Below, piece by piece: positions 32,925-44,200 of a stretch of 64,000 nt of DNA; within the stretch, counting starts at the first letter, position 1; every line of letters begins with the position of its first letter. The stretch comes from Gammaproteobacteria bacterium. Its GTDB lineage: Bacteria > Pseudomonadota > Gammaproteobacteria > GCA-002705445 > GCA-002716945. The notes under the pieces are model-generated. The model had not been told where the DNA came from. It did not search any database and saw nothing but the letters and a program-made list of their open reading frames with translations. The stretch spans positions 64,580 to 128,579 of the forward strand of contig JADHNN010000002.1 of the NCBI GenBank assembly GCA_016779485.1. Direction: 5' to 3'. The position numbers were made by a program, and so were the translations under genes.

Positions 32925-32956
32925 GTGGAGGTATGTTAACATAAAAGTCCTATAGT

Positions 32957-32982
32957 AAAGAAGCAGCTTGTGCTGCTTCTTT
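32957..32982 (-). terminator. Hairpin between tRNA-Val and tRNA-Asp; possible terminator or processing site
   Basis: Perfect 11-bp inverted repeat AAAGAAGCAGC-TTGT-GCTGCTTCTTT; only a short T tract follows on the reverse strand. Confidence 0.5.
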
Positions 32983-32992
32983 TGAAAATTTG

Positions 32993-33069
32993 TGGTGGGT
33001 GATGTAAGATTCGAACTTACGACCCCCGCCTTGTAAGGGCGGTGCTCTAACCAGCTGAGCTAATCACCC
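32993..33069 (-). tRNA. tRNA-Val (TAC), CCA encoded
   Basis: Reverse strand GGGTGAT TA GCTC..GAGC A CCGCC CTTACAA GGCGG ... GTAAG TTCGAAT CTTAC ATCACCC ACCA. Confidence 0.96.
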
Positions 33070-33082
33070 TTAATTAGAACTA

Positions 33083-33355
33083 CTAATTAAGAGCATCTTT
33101 GAAAGCTTTACCAGCTTTGAAAGAAGGTACTGTAGAAGCTGCAATTTGGATAGATTCTCCTGTTCTTGGATTTCTTCCTGTTCTAGCTTCACGTTTTTTT
33201 GCTTTAAATGTACCGAATCCAACAAGAGTTACTTCGTTATCATTTTTTAGCGCATTAGTTACTACATTGATTATTGCCTCAACATGAGCAGTTGCATCAG
33301 ATTTACTACTTCCAGCTGCTTCAGAAACGGCACTTATAAATTCTGCTTTATTCAT
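33083..33355 (-). CDS. hupB: DNA-binding protein HU
   Basis: MNKAEFISAVSEAAGSSKSDA, GFGTFKAKKREARTGRNPRTG. Confidence 0.96.
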   Translation of the reverse strand: MNKAEFISAVSEAAGSSKSDATAHVEAIINVVTNALKNDNEVTLVGFGTFKAKKREARTGRNPRTGESIQIAASTVPSFKAGKAFKDALN

Positions 33356-33511
33356 TTAACACCTCTTTAATATCAGATTTATAGAATGTTGATTTCTTAA
33401 TCAACATACGCCAATTCTACAACAATATTAAACAAAAAGGTGATAAATTGTTGAAAAAAAAAGCTGATAATCGTTTGTTTTTTCGTTTACGACGGTATAA
33501 GGCTAGTTTGA

Positions 33512-35908
33512 CTATTGTAGGTTTTTAGGTAAATCTACTTTTTTTGATTTTGATGTAATAGTTTTCTTTTGTTTTATTTTTCTTCTAATAGGTTTACCTT
33601 TGAGAGCAAGTGTAAAGACTTCATCAACAAATTTAACAGGATGAATTTTTATTTTATCTAGAATTACTTTTGGCATATCTCTTAGATCTTTTTCATTATC
33701 TTTAGGGATGATTACATCTTTGATACCAGACCGAAGAGCAGCAAGAAGTTTTTCTTTTAAACCTCCTATTTCTAATACCTCGCCTCTAAGAGTTATCTCT
33801 CCCGTCATAGCAATATCAGATCTTATAGGAATTGATGATAACGTAGATGCTACAGCAAGAGCCATGGTTATGCCGGCACTTGGGCCATCTTTTGGAGTCG
33901 CGCCTTCTGGTACATGAATATGAATATCATTATTGTCGAACTGTTCAATATCTATACCTAGAAAAGCGGTTCTGGTTTTTACTACAGTAATAGCAGCTTT
34001 GATAGATTCTTGCATGACATCACCGAGTTGACCTGTTTGCGTTACTTTACCTTTACCGGTCATAGCTACACATTCTATTCTTAACATTTCTCCACCCACA
34101 GATGTCCAGGCAAGGCCGTTAGCTTGTCCAACCATATCTTTCTTGTCACAAACCATTGAAGAAAACCTTTTAACACCCAAATAATCCTCGATTTGAGAAG
34201 GAATTAATTTTATGACCTTTTTATTAGACATTAGGATATTCTTTACAGCTTTCCTACAAATCTTATTGATTTCACGGTCTAAACTTCTTACACCGGGCTC
34301 TCTTGTATATGAAATGATTATAGATTTTATTGTTTGAACAGGAATGGTCAATTCTTTATTCTTTAACCCATTAAGTTTGAACTGTTTAGGGATAAGATAT
34401 TTTTTCGCAATCTCAAGTTTTTCATTCTCTGTGTATCCTGGCAGTCTAATGATTTCCATTCTATCTAATAGTGGTGCAGGTATTGTGTCTATAGTATTTG
34501 CTGTAGCAATAAACATTATATTGGATAAATCAAAGTCAACCTCTAGGTAATGATCATTGAAAACATTATTTTGTTCAGGATCCAATACTTCTAAAAGTGC
34601 AGATGAGGGATCGCCACGAAAATCCATAGCCATTTTGTCTATTTCGTCTAACAAAAACAAAGGGTTATTAGTTTTTACTTTCGCAAGATTTTGCATAATT
34701 TTTCCGGGCATAGAACCAATATATGTCTTACGATGCCCTCTTATCTCAGCTTCGTCTCTAACGCCGCCCAGTGACATTTTAATGAACTTTCTAGTAGTTG
34801 CTCTTGCGATAGATTTTGCTAGGGATGTTTTGCCAACTCCAGGTGGACCAACTAAACAAAGAATAGGTCCTCGGATTTTATTTACTCTTTTAGTAACAGC
34901 AAGATATTCAAGTATCCTTTCCTTGATTTTTTCTAGACCATGATGATCTTCTTCAAGAATATTAGTTGCATTATTCATATCAGTTGATATTTCAGTAGAA
35001 TAGTTCCATGGAAGGTTGATTAATATATCAAGATAGTTCCTGACTACTGTAGCTTCGGCTGACATGGGAGACATCATTTTAAGTTTATTGAATTCAGAAA
35101 TTGCTTTGTCTTTAGCATCAATTGGTAAATTAAGATTATTAATTTTTTTCAATAATTGATCCAAATCACTTGATTCATCGCCTATCTCACCTAATTCTTT
35201 CTGAATAGCTTTCATCTGTTCGTTAAGGTAATACTCTCTTTGGCTTTTTTCCATCTGCTGTTTAACTCGACTTCTTATTTTCTTCTCTACTTGAAGAATA
35301 TCGAGTTCACCTTCCATAGATTTAATTAAATATTCACATCTTTTTTTAATATCTAGCAATTCAAGAATAGTTTGTTTTTCGTCTAATTTTAGAGTCATGT
35401 GCGCAGCTATGCTATCAGCCAATTTAGACAAATCATCTATACCGGTTATTGATGATATAACTTCAGGCGGAACTTTTTTATTTAATCTGACATAATTAGA
35501 AAAAGTATCTTCGAGTGTTCTAAAAAGAGCATCATATTGGTTATCTGAGATAGACTCTTCACTGTCAATATTTAAAAAAGTACATGATAACTTTTCATTA
35601 GATTCAACTTTATCAATTCTAACCCTAGAGGTCCCTTCAACAAGGACTTTCATAGTACCATCCGGGAGCTTGAGTAATTGTAAAATATTTGCAACAGTTC
35701 CTACAGAATATAAATCTTTTAAATGAGGTTGGTCTATCTCTGCACTTTTCTGAGTAACTAATACAATATTTTTATCATGATTCTTCATTGAATCATCCAA
35801 TGATTTTATTGATAAATCCCTTCCAACAAATAGTGGGACTACCATATTTGGATATATAACAACGTCTCTGAGAGGTAGTAAAGGGAGGTTTAAATATTTC
35901 TTTTTCAT
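33512..35908 (-). CDS. lon: ATP-dependent protease Lon
   Basis: GPPGVGKTSLAKSIA, PKDGPSAGITMA catalytic Ser region. Confidence 0.97.
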   Translation of the reverse strand: MKKKYLNLPLLPLRDVVIYPNMVVPLFVGRDLSIKSLDDSMKNHDKNIVLVTQKSAEIDQPHLKDLYSVGTVANILQLLKLPDGTMKVLVEGTSRVRIDKVESNEKLSCTFLNIDSEESISDNQYDALFRTLEDTFSNYVRLNKKVPPEVISSITGIDDLSKLADSIAAHMTLKLDEKQTILELLDIKKRCEYLIKSMEGELDILQVEKKIRSRVKQQMEKSQREYYLNEQMKAIQKELGEIGDESSDLDQLLKKINNLNLPIDAKDKAISEFNKLKMMSPMSAEATVVRNYLDILINLPWNYSTEISTDMNNATNILEEDHHGLEKIKERILEYLAVTKRVNKIRGPILCLVGPPGVGKTSLAKSIARATTRKFIKMSLGGVRDEAEIRGHRKTYIGSMPGKIMQNLAKVKTNNPLFLLDEIDKMAMDFRGDPSSALLEVLDPEQNNVFNDHYLEVDFDLSNIMFIATANTIDTIPAPLLDRMEIIRLPGYTENEKLEIAKKYLIPKQFKLNGLKNKELTIPVQTIKSIIISYTREPGVRSLDREINKICRKAVKNILMSNKKVIKLIPSQIEDYLGVKRFSSMVCDKKDMVGQANGLAWTSVGGEMLRIECVAMTGKGKVTQTGQLGDVMQESIKAAITVVKTRTAFLGIDIEQFDNNDIHIHVPEGATPKDGPSAGITMALAVASTLSSIPIRSDIAMTGEITLRGEVLEIGGLKEKLLAALRSGIKDVIIPKDNEKDLRDMPKVILDKIKIHPVKFVDEVFTLALKGKPIRRKIKQKKTITSKSKKVDLPKNLQ

Positions 35909-35940
35909 ACACTATTAACCTATGGTCTAATTAGCAGATA

Positions 35941-37209
35941 TCAAGACTTATATAATTCTTTTTTTGTATTTTTTGACTTATATATTAAAAGTGGTTCTGA
36001 TTCTGAATTAACAACATTTTTATCAATGACAACCTTAGAAATATCATCCTGAGATGGGAGATTATACATAGTATCAAGAAGGATACTCTCTATGAGGGTT
36101 CTGAGTCCCCTCGCACCAGTTTTTCTTTTCATGGCTTTTTTTGAAATTGCTGAAAGAGCATCTTCCCTGAATTCTAATTCACAACCCTCCATGTCAAAAA
36201 GTTTTTTATACTGGTTAACTAATGCATTTTTAGGTTCTGTAAGTATTCTTATAAGTGATTCTTCATCTAGCTCATCAAGTGTAGCTATAACTGGTAACCT
36301 GCCAACAAATTCAGGTATTAATCCAAATTTAATTAAGTCCTCAGGCCCAATGCTCTCGATTGATTCTGCAAAAGTTTTATCAAGTTTAGTATCTTTGACT
36401 TTAGCAGAGAATCCAATACCTGAGTTATTTTTTCTTTGGTTGATGATTTTATCAATGCCAGAAAATGCCCCCCCTACGATGAATAACATGTTAGACGTAT
36501 CTACTTGAAGAAACTCCTGTTGAGGATGCTTTCTTCCTCCTTGTGGCGGAACGGAAGCTATCGTGCCCTCAATTAATTTAAGTAATGCCTGCTGAACACC
36601 CTCACCTGATACATCCCTTGTGATAGATGGATTATCAGATTTCCTTGATATCTTATCTATCTCATCTATATAGACGATGCCAGTTTGTGCTTTTTCAACA
36701 TCATAATCAGACTTTTGAAGTAATTTTTGAATAATATTTTCAACATCTTCACCAACATAACCGGCTTCAGTTAATGTAGTAGCATCAGCAATCGTGAAAG
36801 GTACATTCAATAATTTAGCCAACGTCTCAGCAAGTAATGTTTTGCCAGAGCCAGTTGGGCCTATAAGCAAAATATTACTTTTATTTAACTCTACATCATT
36901 TTTTTTAGGAGTTATATTAAGTTTTTTATAGTGGTTATAAACAGCCACAGATAATACTTTTTTTGCGTAGGGTTGTCCTATCACATAATCGTCAAGGATA
37001 GCATTTATTTCATGAGGTTTAGGAAGTTTATCTTTAGACTTTGAAGATTTTTCCTCTAATTCATCACTAATAATTTCATTACAAAGATCCACGCACTCAT
37101 CACAAATAAAAACTGATGGGCCTGCAATAAGCTTTGCTACTTCATTCTGGTTTTTGCCACAGAAAGAGCAATGCAAAAGTTTAGATGAATTTTTTGTATT
37201 ATCTTCCAT
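35941..37209 (-). CDS. clpX: ATP-dependent Clp protease ATP-binding subunit ClpX
   Basis: Zn finger [34 protein letters not shown]. Confidence 0.97.
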   Translation of the reverse strand: MEDNTKNSSKLLHCSFCGKNQNEVAKLIAGPSVFICDECVDLCNEIISDELEEKSSKSKDKLPKPHEINAILDDYVIGQPYAKKVLSVAVYNHYKKLNITPKKNDVELNKSNILLIGPTGSGKTLLAETLAKLLNVPFTIADATTLTEAGYVGEDVENIIQKLLQKSDYDVEKAQTGIVYIDEIDKISRKSDNPSITRDVSGEGVQQALLKLIEGTIASVPPQGGRKHPQQEFLQVDTSNMLFIVGGAFSGIDKIINQRKNNSGIGFSAKVKDTKLDKTFAESIESIGPEDLIKFGLIPEFVGRLPVIATLDELDEESLIRILTEPKNALVNQYKKLFDMEGCELEFREDALSAISKKAMKRKTGARGLRTLIESILLDTMYNLPSQDDISKVVIDKNVVNSESEPLLIYKSKNTKKELYKS

Positions 37210-37271
37210 ATCAATACTCTAATCTAAGTATACAAGGAAACTTGTCTAAAGCAAATGGAGTGGATTAATGG

Positions 37272-37871
37272 TTACTTTCTTGAGCGTAATATTTCATCAA
37301 TTAAACCGTAATTCTTAGCATCTTCTGGATTCATAAAATTATCTCTATCGGTATCTGACTGAATTTTCTTTATAGTTTGACCAGTATTTTTAGATAAAAT
37401 TTCATTGAGTCTTTTTCTGATACTTAATATTTCCTGTGCTTGTATCTCAAAATCTGTTGCTTGACCTTGGAATGATCCCAGAGGTTGATGAATCATTACA
37501 CGCGAGTTTGATAAACAGTATCGCTTCTTTTTATCACCTGCACATAAAAGAACAGCTCCCATGCTAGCTGCTTGACCAACACATAGAGTACTAACAGAGG
37601 GTTTTATAAAATTCATAGTATCGAGGATAGACAACCCAGCTGTAACGCTGCCACCTGGTGAATTTATATATAAAGATATATCAGCTTTAGGGTCTTCCGA
37701 TTCTAAAAAAAGAAGTTGAGCTACAATGAGATTAGATAGGTTATCGTCAATGGGTCCTGTCAAAAAAATAATTCTTTCCTTTAAAAGCCTTGAATATATA
37801 TCAAAAGCTCTCTCTCCTCTTGATGTAGATTCTACAACCATGGGAACTAAATTATTGTATAAATTACTCAT
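37272..37871 (-). CDS. clpP: ATP-dependent Clp protease proteolytic subunit
   Basis: [28 protein letters not shown]. Confidence 0.97.
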   Translation of the reverse strand: MSNLYNNLVPMVVESTSRGERAFDIYSRLLKERIIFLTGPIDDNLSNLIVAQLLFLESEDPKADISLYINSPGGSVTAGLSILDTMNFIKPSVSTLCVGQAASMGAVLLCAGDKKKRYCLSNSRVMIHQPLGSFQGQATDFEIQAQEILSIRKRLNEILSKNTGQTIKKIQSDTDRDNFMNPEDAKNYGLIDEILRSRK

Positions 37872-39168
37872 CCATTATCTCTGCAAATGTTTTCTCAATT
37901 TTAGTAACAGACGCTTTGTCTAGAACATATTCTACTATAGCATTTTCTACCATTTTATTCTTTATATCCATAAGAGTAGATTTTTTATCCTTTTTAAGCT
38001 TCTCACTGTAATATTGTCTAAATGAAGGTGATTGCTCATTACAAAAGTCAATTGCTTCTTGATCTGAAATATTTACATTAATCTCTTTAGCAAGTTTGAT
38101 ATATAAAATATTAAGTTTGACTCTTTTTACAGCTATGTCATAAAGCTTATCATCAATATTCTCATCCGATTTCTTCAATGCTGAGTATTGCTGTTGAAGT
38201 TCAAGTTGATGTTTTTTAAGCATACTTTCAGGAGGTGTAAATTTAAAGAAGTTAACTAGTTGTTCGTTAACAAGGCTATATTTTTTTGAGATCATTTTAT
38301 CTTTGAGTTCAAATTCCATATGATTTTTAACATTGCTTTTAAATATTTCAAGATTATCTGTTGTAACACCTAATTGGTTAAAAAAATCCTTATTCAATTC
38401 CGGAAGAGTTCCATTTAATATTTTTTTTATTTTTACATCATATATAACTGTTTTTCCCGCAAGTTCTTTATCCTGAAAATCATCTGGCATATTATTAGAA
38501 ACAGTAACTGTATCGCCAATATTTCTATTAATACACTGTTTGGAGAATTCATTGAATAATCCTACAGTAGCCGGATCTCCTTTGACTACTCCATCAATAA
38601 CAAATGAAAAATCATCTTGTTTGTTATTTTTGAAACTTTCTCCATTAATTTTACCTTCGTAATCAACAACTATCTTGTCAAGACTTTTTGATTTATCTGA
38701 TGAGTCTACCCAGACTGTATTTTGCTGCTGAATATTGTTAATAACCTTTTCTATATCCTTGTCTGTAATATCAGAATTAGGAAGATTAATCTTTATATTT
38801 TCAATCTCTGCAAGATTGATACTAGGCATTTTATTAAATGTAATTTGAAATGATAAGTTTTTATTTTGTGATGGAGTCTCTAGTAGTTTTACTGAAGGAG
38901 AGTCGATTAAATTAAGTTTTTTATCAAGGTTGATTTTTTGTGTATGAAGTTCTATCAAGTTACTAATGGACTTTTGATGACATTGGCCATCATATTTTTT
39001 TTTGACTACAGAGATTGGAACTTTGCCTTGTCTAAATCCATCTAGTTTTGCAGTTTTAGAAATTCCAGAGAGTTCTGTATTGTATTGTTTTTGGTATTCT
39101 TCATCGCCTACAGTAACTGCAATTACTAATTCAGTTTCTGTATCATTAATTGTTTTCAGTCGTGTCAT
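37864..39168 (-). CDS. tig: Trigger factor
   Basis: [20 protein letters not shown]-like ribosome-binding motif, FKBP-like middle domain, tig-clpP-clpX-lon order. Confidence 0.94.
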   Translation of the reverse strand: MTRLKTINDTETELVIAVTVGDEEYQKQYNTELSGISKTAKLDGFRQGKVPISVVKKKYDGQCHQKSISNLIELHTQKINLDKKLNLIDSPSVKLLETPSQNKNLSFQITFNKMPSINLAEIENIKINLPNSDITDKDIEKVINNIQQQNTVWVDSSDKSKSLDKIVVDYEGKINGESFKNNKQDDFSFVIDGVVKGDPATVGLFNEFSKQCINRNIGDTVTVSNNMPDDFQDKELAGKTVIYDVKIKKILNGTLPELNKDFFNQLGVTTDNLEIFKSNVKNHMEFELKDKMISKKYSLVNEQLVNFFKFTPPESMLKKHQLELQQQYSALKKSDENIDDKLYDIAVKRVKLNILYIKLAKEINVNISDQEAIDFCNEQSPSFRQYYSEKLKKDKKSTLMDIKNKMVENAIVEYVLDKASVTKIEKTFAEIMDE

Positions 39169-39174
39169 TGGTGC

Positions 39175-39579
39175 TCAATTATTAATCATATTTGAGGTTT
39201 TATCAATAAAATAAGTAAAAGCTTTTTCTGTGCTAGTGAAAAATTTAGAATCATCATACTCATCTTTTTCCCTGTTATATAACAAAAATTCCCAAGTAAT
39301 GATAATTTCACCCTCATCTTTGGAGAATTCTTGTAGAATCAGAGTATTCTCAAACAAAGAATTTTTAGGTCCATATTTCATTGCACAAATATCGTAAGAT
39401 CTATCGCATTTTTTGATTATTTCATTGTCGAGGACTGACGTTAAGGCTTCTTTGAAAAAAGATCGTTTTTCGTTTAGATTTGATTTAAATTTATTCTCAT
39501 GTTTTGGCTCATTAGTCCAAAGAATCTTATTTTTTTCTTCTAATTTTTTTCTAAATTCTTTATGATAAATTTTTGCCAT
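39175..39579 (-). CDS. Hypothetical protein, 134 aa
   Basis: Clean ORF tightly packed upstream of tig; no family recognised. Confidence 0.6.
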   Translation of the reverse strand: MAKIYHKEFRKKLEEKNKILWTNEPKHENKFKSNLNEKRSFFKEALTSVLDNEIIKKCDRSYDICAMKYGPKNSLFENTLILQEFSKDEGEIIITWEFLLYNREKDEYDDSKFFTSTEKAFTYFIDKTSNMINN

Positions 39580-39597
39580 ATTATTCTATTATTATTT

Positions 39598-39678
<81 letters not shown>

Positions 39679-39687
39679 AAAATTATG

Positions 39688-39760
39688 GGTGGATGATGGG
39701 ATTCGAACCCACGACAACCGGTACCACAAACCAGGGCTCTACCACTGAGCTACACCCACC
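39688..39760 (-). tRNA. tRNA-His (GTG)
   Basis: Anticodon stem-loop CTGGT TTGTGGT ACCGG; encoded G-1 opposite C73. Confidence 0.95.
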
Positions 39761-39780
39761 ATGTTAATTATTATAACATA

Positions 39781-39855
39781 CGCGCCTGGAAGGACTCGAA
39801 CCTCCGACCCTATCGTTCGTAGCGATATACTCTAATCCAACTGAGCTACAGGCGC
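39781..39855 (-). tRNA. tRNA-Arg (ACG)
   Basis: Anticodon stem-loop TATCG CTACGAA CGATA; acceptor GCGCCTG/CAGGCGC. Confidence 0.95.
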
Positions 39856-39862
39856 ATATTTT

Positions 39863-39936
39863 TCGGGGTGATAGGATTCGAACCTACGACCTACTGGTCC
39901 CAAACCAGCCGCGCTACCAAGCTGCGCTACACCCCG
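39863..39936 (-). tRNA. tRNA-Pro (TGG)
   Basis: Anticodon stem-loop CTGGT TTGGGA CCAG; acceptor CGGGGTG/CACCCCG. Confidence 0.95.
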
Positions 39937-39980
39937 TTAGTGTGCTTATTATACCTATACTCAAAATTTAATAAATAATT

Positions 39981-41321
39981 CTAACGCTTAATTTTCCAAG
40001 TTACGCCCGATGGTCCATCTTCGAGCACCACGCTTAACGTAGTTAATTGATCACGTATAGAATCTGCTTGAACAAAGTCTTTATTTTTTCTTGCCATTTC
40101 TCTTTTTTCAATGAGATTTTCAATTATCTGTTTCTCATTAGGATTAATTTCGATACTATTTCTATTGCTGACAATACCTATAAGCTGACAATTATATTTC
40201 AACTTACTCATTACTTTTATATCGTCTCTTGCTAGCTTAGCTTGTTTTATTAAATACTGTATCGCGTTTGGAGTATTTATATCATCACACAGTAGTTCTA
40301 GAAAATTATCATCTCTCGTTACATCTAGTTGTGATGTATTATTTAAAGTTCTTGATATTTTCTCATAAATATTTTTTGCATTGTTAATTGTGTCATCAGT
40401 CCAATTTAGAGGTTGCCTATAGTGAGTGCTCATTAGCGCTAATCTTATAATGGATGGGTCGTATCTATTAATAATGTCTGAGACTAATATTACATTACCA
40501 AGTGATTTAGACATCTTCTTCTTATTAACAAGGACAATCCCGTTATGAAACCAGTAATTACAATATTTTGAAGAGGAACAGCATGATCCTTGAGCAATCT
40601 CATTTTCATGATGAGGAAAAATTAAATCGTTACCTCCACCATGTATATCTAATGTATTATTATTACCAATGATACTCTTTATCATACTTGTGCACTCAAT
40701 GTGCCATCCAGGACGTCCGAAGCCCCAAGGACTATCCCAGCCATGTTTATCATTTTGTGAGGGTTTCCAGAGTACAAAATCTTTTTGATTTCTCTTAAAA
40801 GCTTCTGGTTTTATTCTTGCTCCATCAATGAGGTCATTAGCAATTTTTTTAGATAAAGTGCCATAATTCTCAAATGCAACTGTATCAAATACTACATGTT
40901 TTTCAGATATATACGCAGATTTATTTATTAATATTTTCTCAATAGTAGATATTATGTTATTAATATTATCAGTAACTTTAGGCTCATGTGTAGGCTTTAG
41001 CATGTTCAGCTCAAGCATATTTTTCTGATAAATACACGCTACATCCTCAGTGAGTTTACTGATTGGAATTCCAGTTTTACTTGATTGATCAATAATTTTA
41101 TCATCGACATCAGTAAGATTTCTTATATAAACTACATTCTCAAACAGCTCCTTAAGAACTCGATAAAATAAATCACCAGTCAATGCGGCTCTTGCGTTAC
41201 CGATGTGTGGTTCGCTATATACAGTAGGTCCACAAACATACATATTTATGGATTTAGCGCTAGAGCAAGGTACAAATAGATCTTTCTTATTTGTTAGAGT
41301 GTTATGGATGTGTAAATTCAT
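39981..41321 (-). CDS. cysS: Cysteinyl-tRNA synthetase
   Basis: YVCGPTVYSEPHIGNAR, HIECTSMIKS, KMSKSLGN. Confidence 0.97.
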   Translation of the reverse strand: MNLHIHNTLTNKKDLFVPCSSAKSINMYVCGPTVYSEPHIGNARAALTGDLFYRVLKELFENVVYIRNLTDVDDKIIDQSSKTGIPISKLTEDVACIYQKNMLELNMLKPTHEPKVTDNINNIISTIEKILINKSAYISEKHVVFDTVAFENYGTLSKKIANDLIDGARIKPEAFKRNQKDFVLWKPSQNDKHGWDSPWGFGRPGWHIECTSMIKSIIGNNNTLDIHGGGNDLIFPHHENEIAQGSCCSSSKYCNYWFHNGIVLVNKKKMSKSLGNVILVSDIINRYDPSIIRLALMSTHYRQPLNWTDDTINNAKNIYEKISRTLNNTSQLDVTRDDNFLELLCDDINTPNAIQYLIKQAKLARDDIKVMSKLKYNCQLIGIVSNRNSIEINPNEKQIIENLIEKREMARKNKDFVQADSIRDQLTTLSVVLEDGPSGVTWKIKR

Positions 41322-41341
41322 TTGCTGTATTATTGCTTATA

Positions 41342-41941
41342 ATGTTACAGAATAATATTTACAAATATTTATTGTTTTTTCTCGTATTCGTAACTATATC
41401 TTCATGTAGTAATATTATACATGATAATCAAAAAACTAAGGAGACGAAATTGATTAAGCTTTCAACAAACATGGGTGATATTACAATTGAATTATTTCAG
41501 GATAAGGCTCCTGAAACAGTTGCAAATTTCTTAAAATACACAAAAGAAGGCAAACTAAATGGAACAATATTTCATAGAGTAATACCAAACTTCATGATAC
41601 AAGGAGGTGGACATCTGCCTGATATGTCACAAATTGATACATTTGATCCAATAATAAATGAATCTGAAAATAATATTAGTAATAACAAAGGGACCATAGC
41701 AATGGCAAGAACAAGTAGTCCGAACTCGGCTACCTCTCAATTTTTTATTAATTTGAGAGATAATGAGTTTCTTGATCGAGCAAATTCAGCAGATGGTTAT
41801 GGATATTGCGTATTTGGACAAGTTACAGAAGGAATGGAAGTTGTGCAACAAATAGGAGATGTGGTAACTGGAAACAATGCTGGACATTCAGATGTTCCTA
41901 TTGAAAATATTATTATTAATGAAGTAACATTGATTAATTAG
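41342..41941 (+). CDS. Peptidyl-prolyl cis-trans isomerase, cyclophilin type, probable lipoprotein
   Basis: Start at MLQNNIYKYLLFFLVFVTISSCS (lipobox-like) rather than the longer ORF; FHRVIPNFMIQGG, SQFFINL cyclophilin motifs. Confidence 0.9.
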   Translation: MLQNNIYKYLLFFLVFVTISSCSNIIHDNQKTKETKLIKLSTNMGDITIELFQDKAPETVANFLKYTKEGKLNGTIFHRVIPNFMIQGGGHLPDMSQIDTFDPIINESENNISNNKGTIAMARTSSPNSATSQFFINLRDNEFLDRANSADGYGYCVFGQVTEGMEVVQQIGDVVTGNNAGHSDVPIENIIINEVTLIN

Positions 41942-41948
41942 ATATTTT

Positions 41949-42671
41949 ATGTCTGTTGACTTTATCTCAGATTTACACCTTGATAAATCTAGACCGCATG
42001 TAAGTGATTACTTCATCGCTTACATAAATAATATTAATAATAATACATCAGACCTATTTATTTTAGGAGACCTATTTGAATATTGGGTTGGAGATGATGA
42101 CCCAATGGATGGATTAAAAGAGGTAAAGACTTCAATAAAAGCGCTAAGTAAGAAAATTAATATATGGTATATGCATGGTAACCGAGATTTCTTAGTCTCA
42201 AAAAAAATATGTGATCACTTAGGAATGAATAATTTAACTGATCCATATATGTATGAAACGAATAAATTAAAAATTTTACTCCTACATGGCGATACTCTGT
42301 GCACAGATGACATTGATTATCAGAAGTTTAGATCTTTGGTTAGATCAAAAGTGTGGCAGAAAGAAATGCTTTCAAAGTCATTAGATGAACGCTTAAAAAT
42401 AGCTGATGAATTAAGAAAAAAGAGTATTGCGGCAAATTCTGAAAAAAATGAAGAAATAATGGATGTTAATGTTAATGAAATAGACAAGCTAATAAGTGAT
42501 TATAAGCCAGAAGTAATTATCCATGGACATACTCACAGACCTAATATTCATAGTCATAAAATAAATAATAAGCAAGTAACAAGATATGTGCTTGGTGATT
42601 GGTATGATAAGTTTTTTGTCCTAACTTTGAATAATAATAAGTTTTCAATTTCAAAAGGTAAATTAAAATAG
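41949..42671 (+). CDS. lpxH: UDP-2,3-diacylglucosamine hydrolase
   Basis: FISDLHLD, LGDLFEYWVGDDD, MHGNRDFL, IHGHTHRP. Confidence 0.95.
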   Translation: MSVDFISDLHLDKSRPHVSDYFIAYINNINNNTSDLFILGDLFEYWVGDDDPMDGLKEVKTSIKALSKKINIWYMHGNRDFLVSKKICDHLGMNNLTDPYMYETNKLKILLLHGDTLCTDDIDYQKFRSLVRSKVWQKEMLSKSLDERLKIADELRKKSIAANSEKNEEIMDVNVNEIDKLISDYKPEVIIHGHTHRPNIHSHKINNKQVTRYVLGDWYDKFFVLTLNNNKFSISKGKLK

Positions 42672-43331
42672 TTTATCACCTAAAAAGTCAACATCTGGAT
42701 AATGTTGCTTTAAAATTTTTTTTATAATAAATCTTAATAAATTTATATCATTAATATTAACGAGTGTATTTGAGTAGAATTCTTTTAATGCAGTACCACG
42801 AATTATAAATTTATTAGTTTTCTTATCTACAATTTTGAATCCTTCATTAAAATCATATGTATAAAATGAATTATCAAGTATATTAATGTCGCATCCCATA
42901 TGAAGACCATATCCAAGATTATTTAAAAGGTTTTTCTCAAAAAGCATTGCCAATCTACTAGAGGAGCTAGTAGAATTTGACAGCTGGGCAAGAAAGCTTT
43001 TATAAAATTCATATATTCTCTCAAAGTCATATCCTTCTTTTATTGTTTTATAAAGTAATTCATTAGCATATAAACCTAATAAATAATATTTTTTATGGAA
43101 TGATAGATTGCTCACGTTCTCAAATTTTGATAGATATGGAAAATTATATTTATCATTGAAAGTAAATAAATATTCGTTAAATAATGAAAACTTAAATTTA
43201 TCCTTATTATTGTACTTACCTTTGAAAATCAAAGATTGAATGCCTTTACTAGGAAATAGCACATATATTATGCTGCTCGTTTCTTGATATTTTCTTGAAT
43301 GAATAAGAAACCCGTTATACGAGACAATCAT
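42663..43331 (-). CDS. recO: DNA repair protein RecO
   Basis: N-terminal OB-like region, upstream era; weak sequence but strong context. Confidence 0.8.
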   Translation of the reverse strand: MIVSYNGFLIHSRKYQETSSIIYVLFPSKGIQSLIFKGKYNNKDKFKFSLFNEYLFTFNDKYNFPYLSKFENVSNLSFHKKYYLLGLYANELLYKTIKEGYDFERIYEFYKSFLAQLSNSTSSSSRLAMLFEKNLLNNLGYGLHMGCDINILDNSFYTYDFNEGFKIVDKKTNKFIIRGTALKEFYSNTLVNINDINLLRFIIKKILKQHYPDVDFLGDKLF

Positions 43332-44200
43332 TAGTCAATATAACCTAGATCTTTAAGTATATTGGGATTATTTTTCCAATTACTTTTAACAACAACAAAA
43401 AGTGAAAGATGTACTTTTTTCACTAAAGAATCTTCTAGTACCTTACGAGCTTTGATGCCTATATTCTTAATCATTGATCCTTTCTTACCTATAATTATTT
43501 TCTTATGATTTTCCTTTGAAACAATTATATCTGCTTTTATCACAATACTATTATTTTGTTCCTTGTAATCATTTATAAGAACTGCTGATTCATAGGGTAA
43601 TTCCTCGTTTGTCCTGTTTACAATAGCCTCTCTAATTAATTCTTGAATATTAGACCTACTATAAGACAAGTCTTTATCCGATGATTGATAAGATGCAGTT
43701 ACAGTATCAATATGCTTATCAAGTAGCATATAAAATGACGCAAAGTTGATAGACTCAGTTACAGATATATAAATTGCTTGTTTTATTGAAAGAGAAGATA
43801 ATAATTCTTTTTCAAACCTTTTGTTTAAATCGAGATCAATTTTATTGACAACAATAATAAAGCTTTTACCAGATTCACGTATTTGATCAATAATCTTCAT
43901 TTCATAATCATATTTACTCTGTGGCTGTGTTAATAAAATAATAATATTTGCAGATGTGATATATTTCATAGAATTACTTTTCATAGCTTGAGATAATAAA
44001 TTATTATTAGTTACTGATGCGCCTGGAGTATCAATTATTTCAATATTAAAATTCTTATAATTAAATCTATAAGTTGATGCAATTCTAGTTGCATGTAGTT
44101 TATTTGATACTAATGCAGAATGATTTTTTAATAAATGATTTATTAATGAAGATTTACCAACATTACTTTTACCTATGATAAGTAGCTTAATTGTTTTCAT
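43331..44200 (-). CDS. era: GTPase Era
   Basis: GKSNVGKSSLINHLL, DTPGAS, NKIDL, C-terminal KH region IIGKKGSMIKNIG. Confidence 0.95.
   Translation of the reverse strand: MKTIKLLIIGKSNVGKSSLINHLLKNHSALVSNKLHATRIASTYRFNYKNFNIEIIDTPGASVTNNNLLSQAMKSNSMKYITSANIIILLTQPQSKYDYEMKIIDQIRESGKSFIIVVNKIDLDLNKRFEKELLSSLSIKQAIYISVTESINFASFYMLLDKHIDTVTASYQSSDKDLSYSRSNIQELIREAIVNRTNEELPYESAVLINDYKEQNNSIVIKADIIVSKENHKKIIIGKKGSMIKNIGIKARKVLEDSLVKKVHLSLFVVVKSNWKNNPNILKDLGYID

Noticed and set aside
34557-34943. 128-aa + strand ORF inside lon
   Set aside because: Antisense shadow ORF of a highly conserved coding region; no independent evidence
36092-36508. 138-aa + strand ORF inside clpX
   Set aside because: Antisense shadow ORF opposite clpX; no recognisable domain
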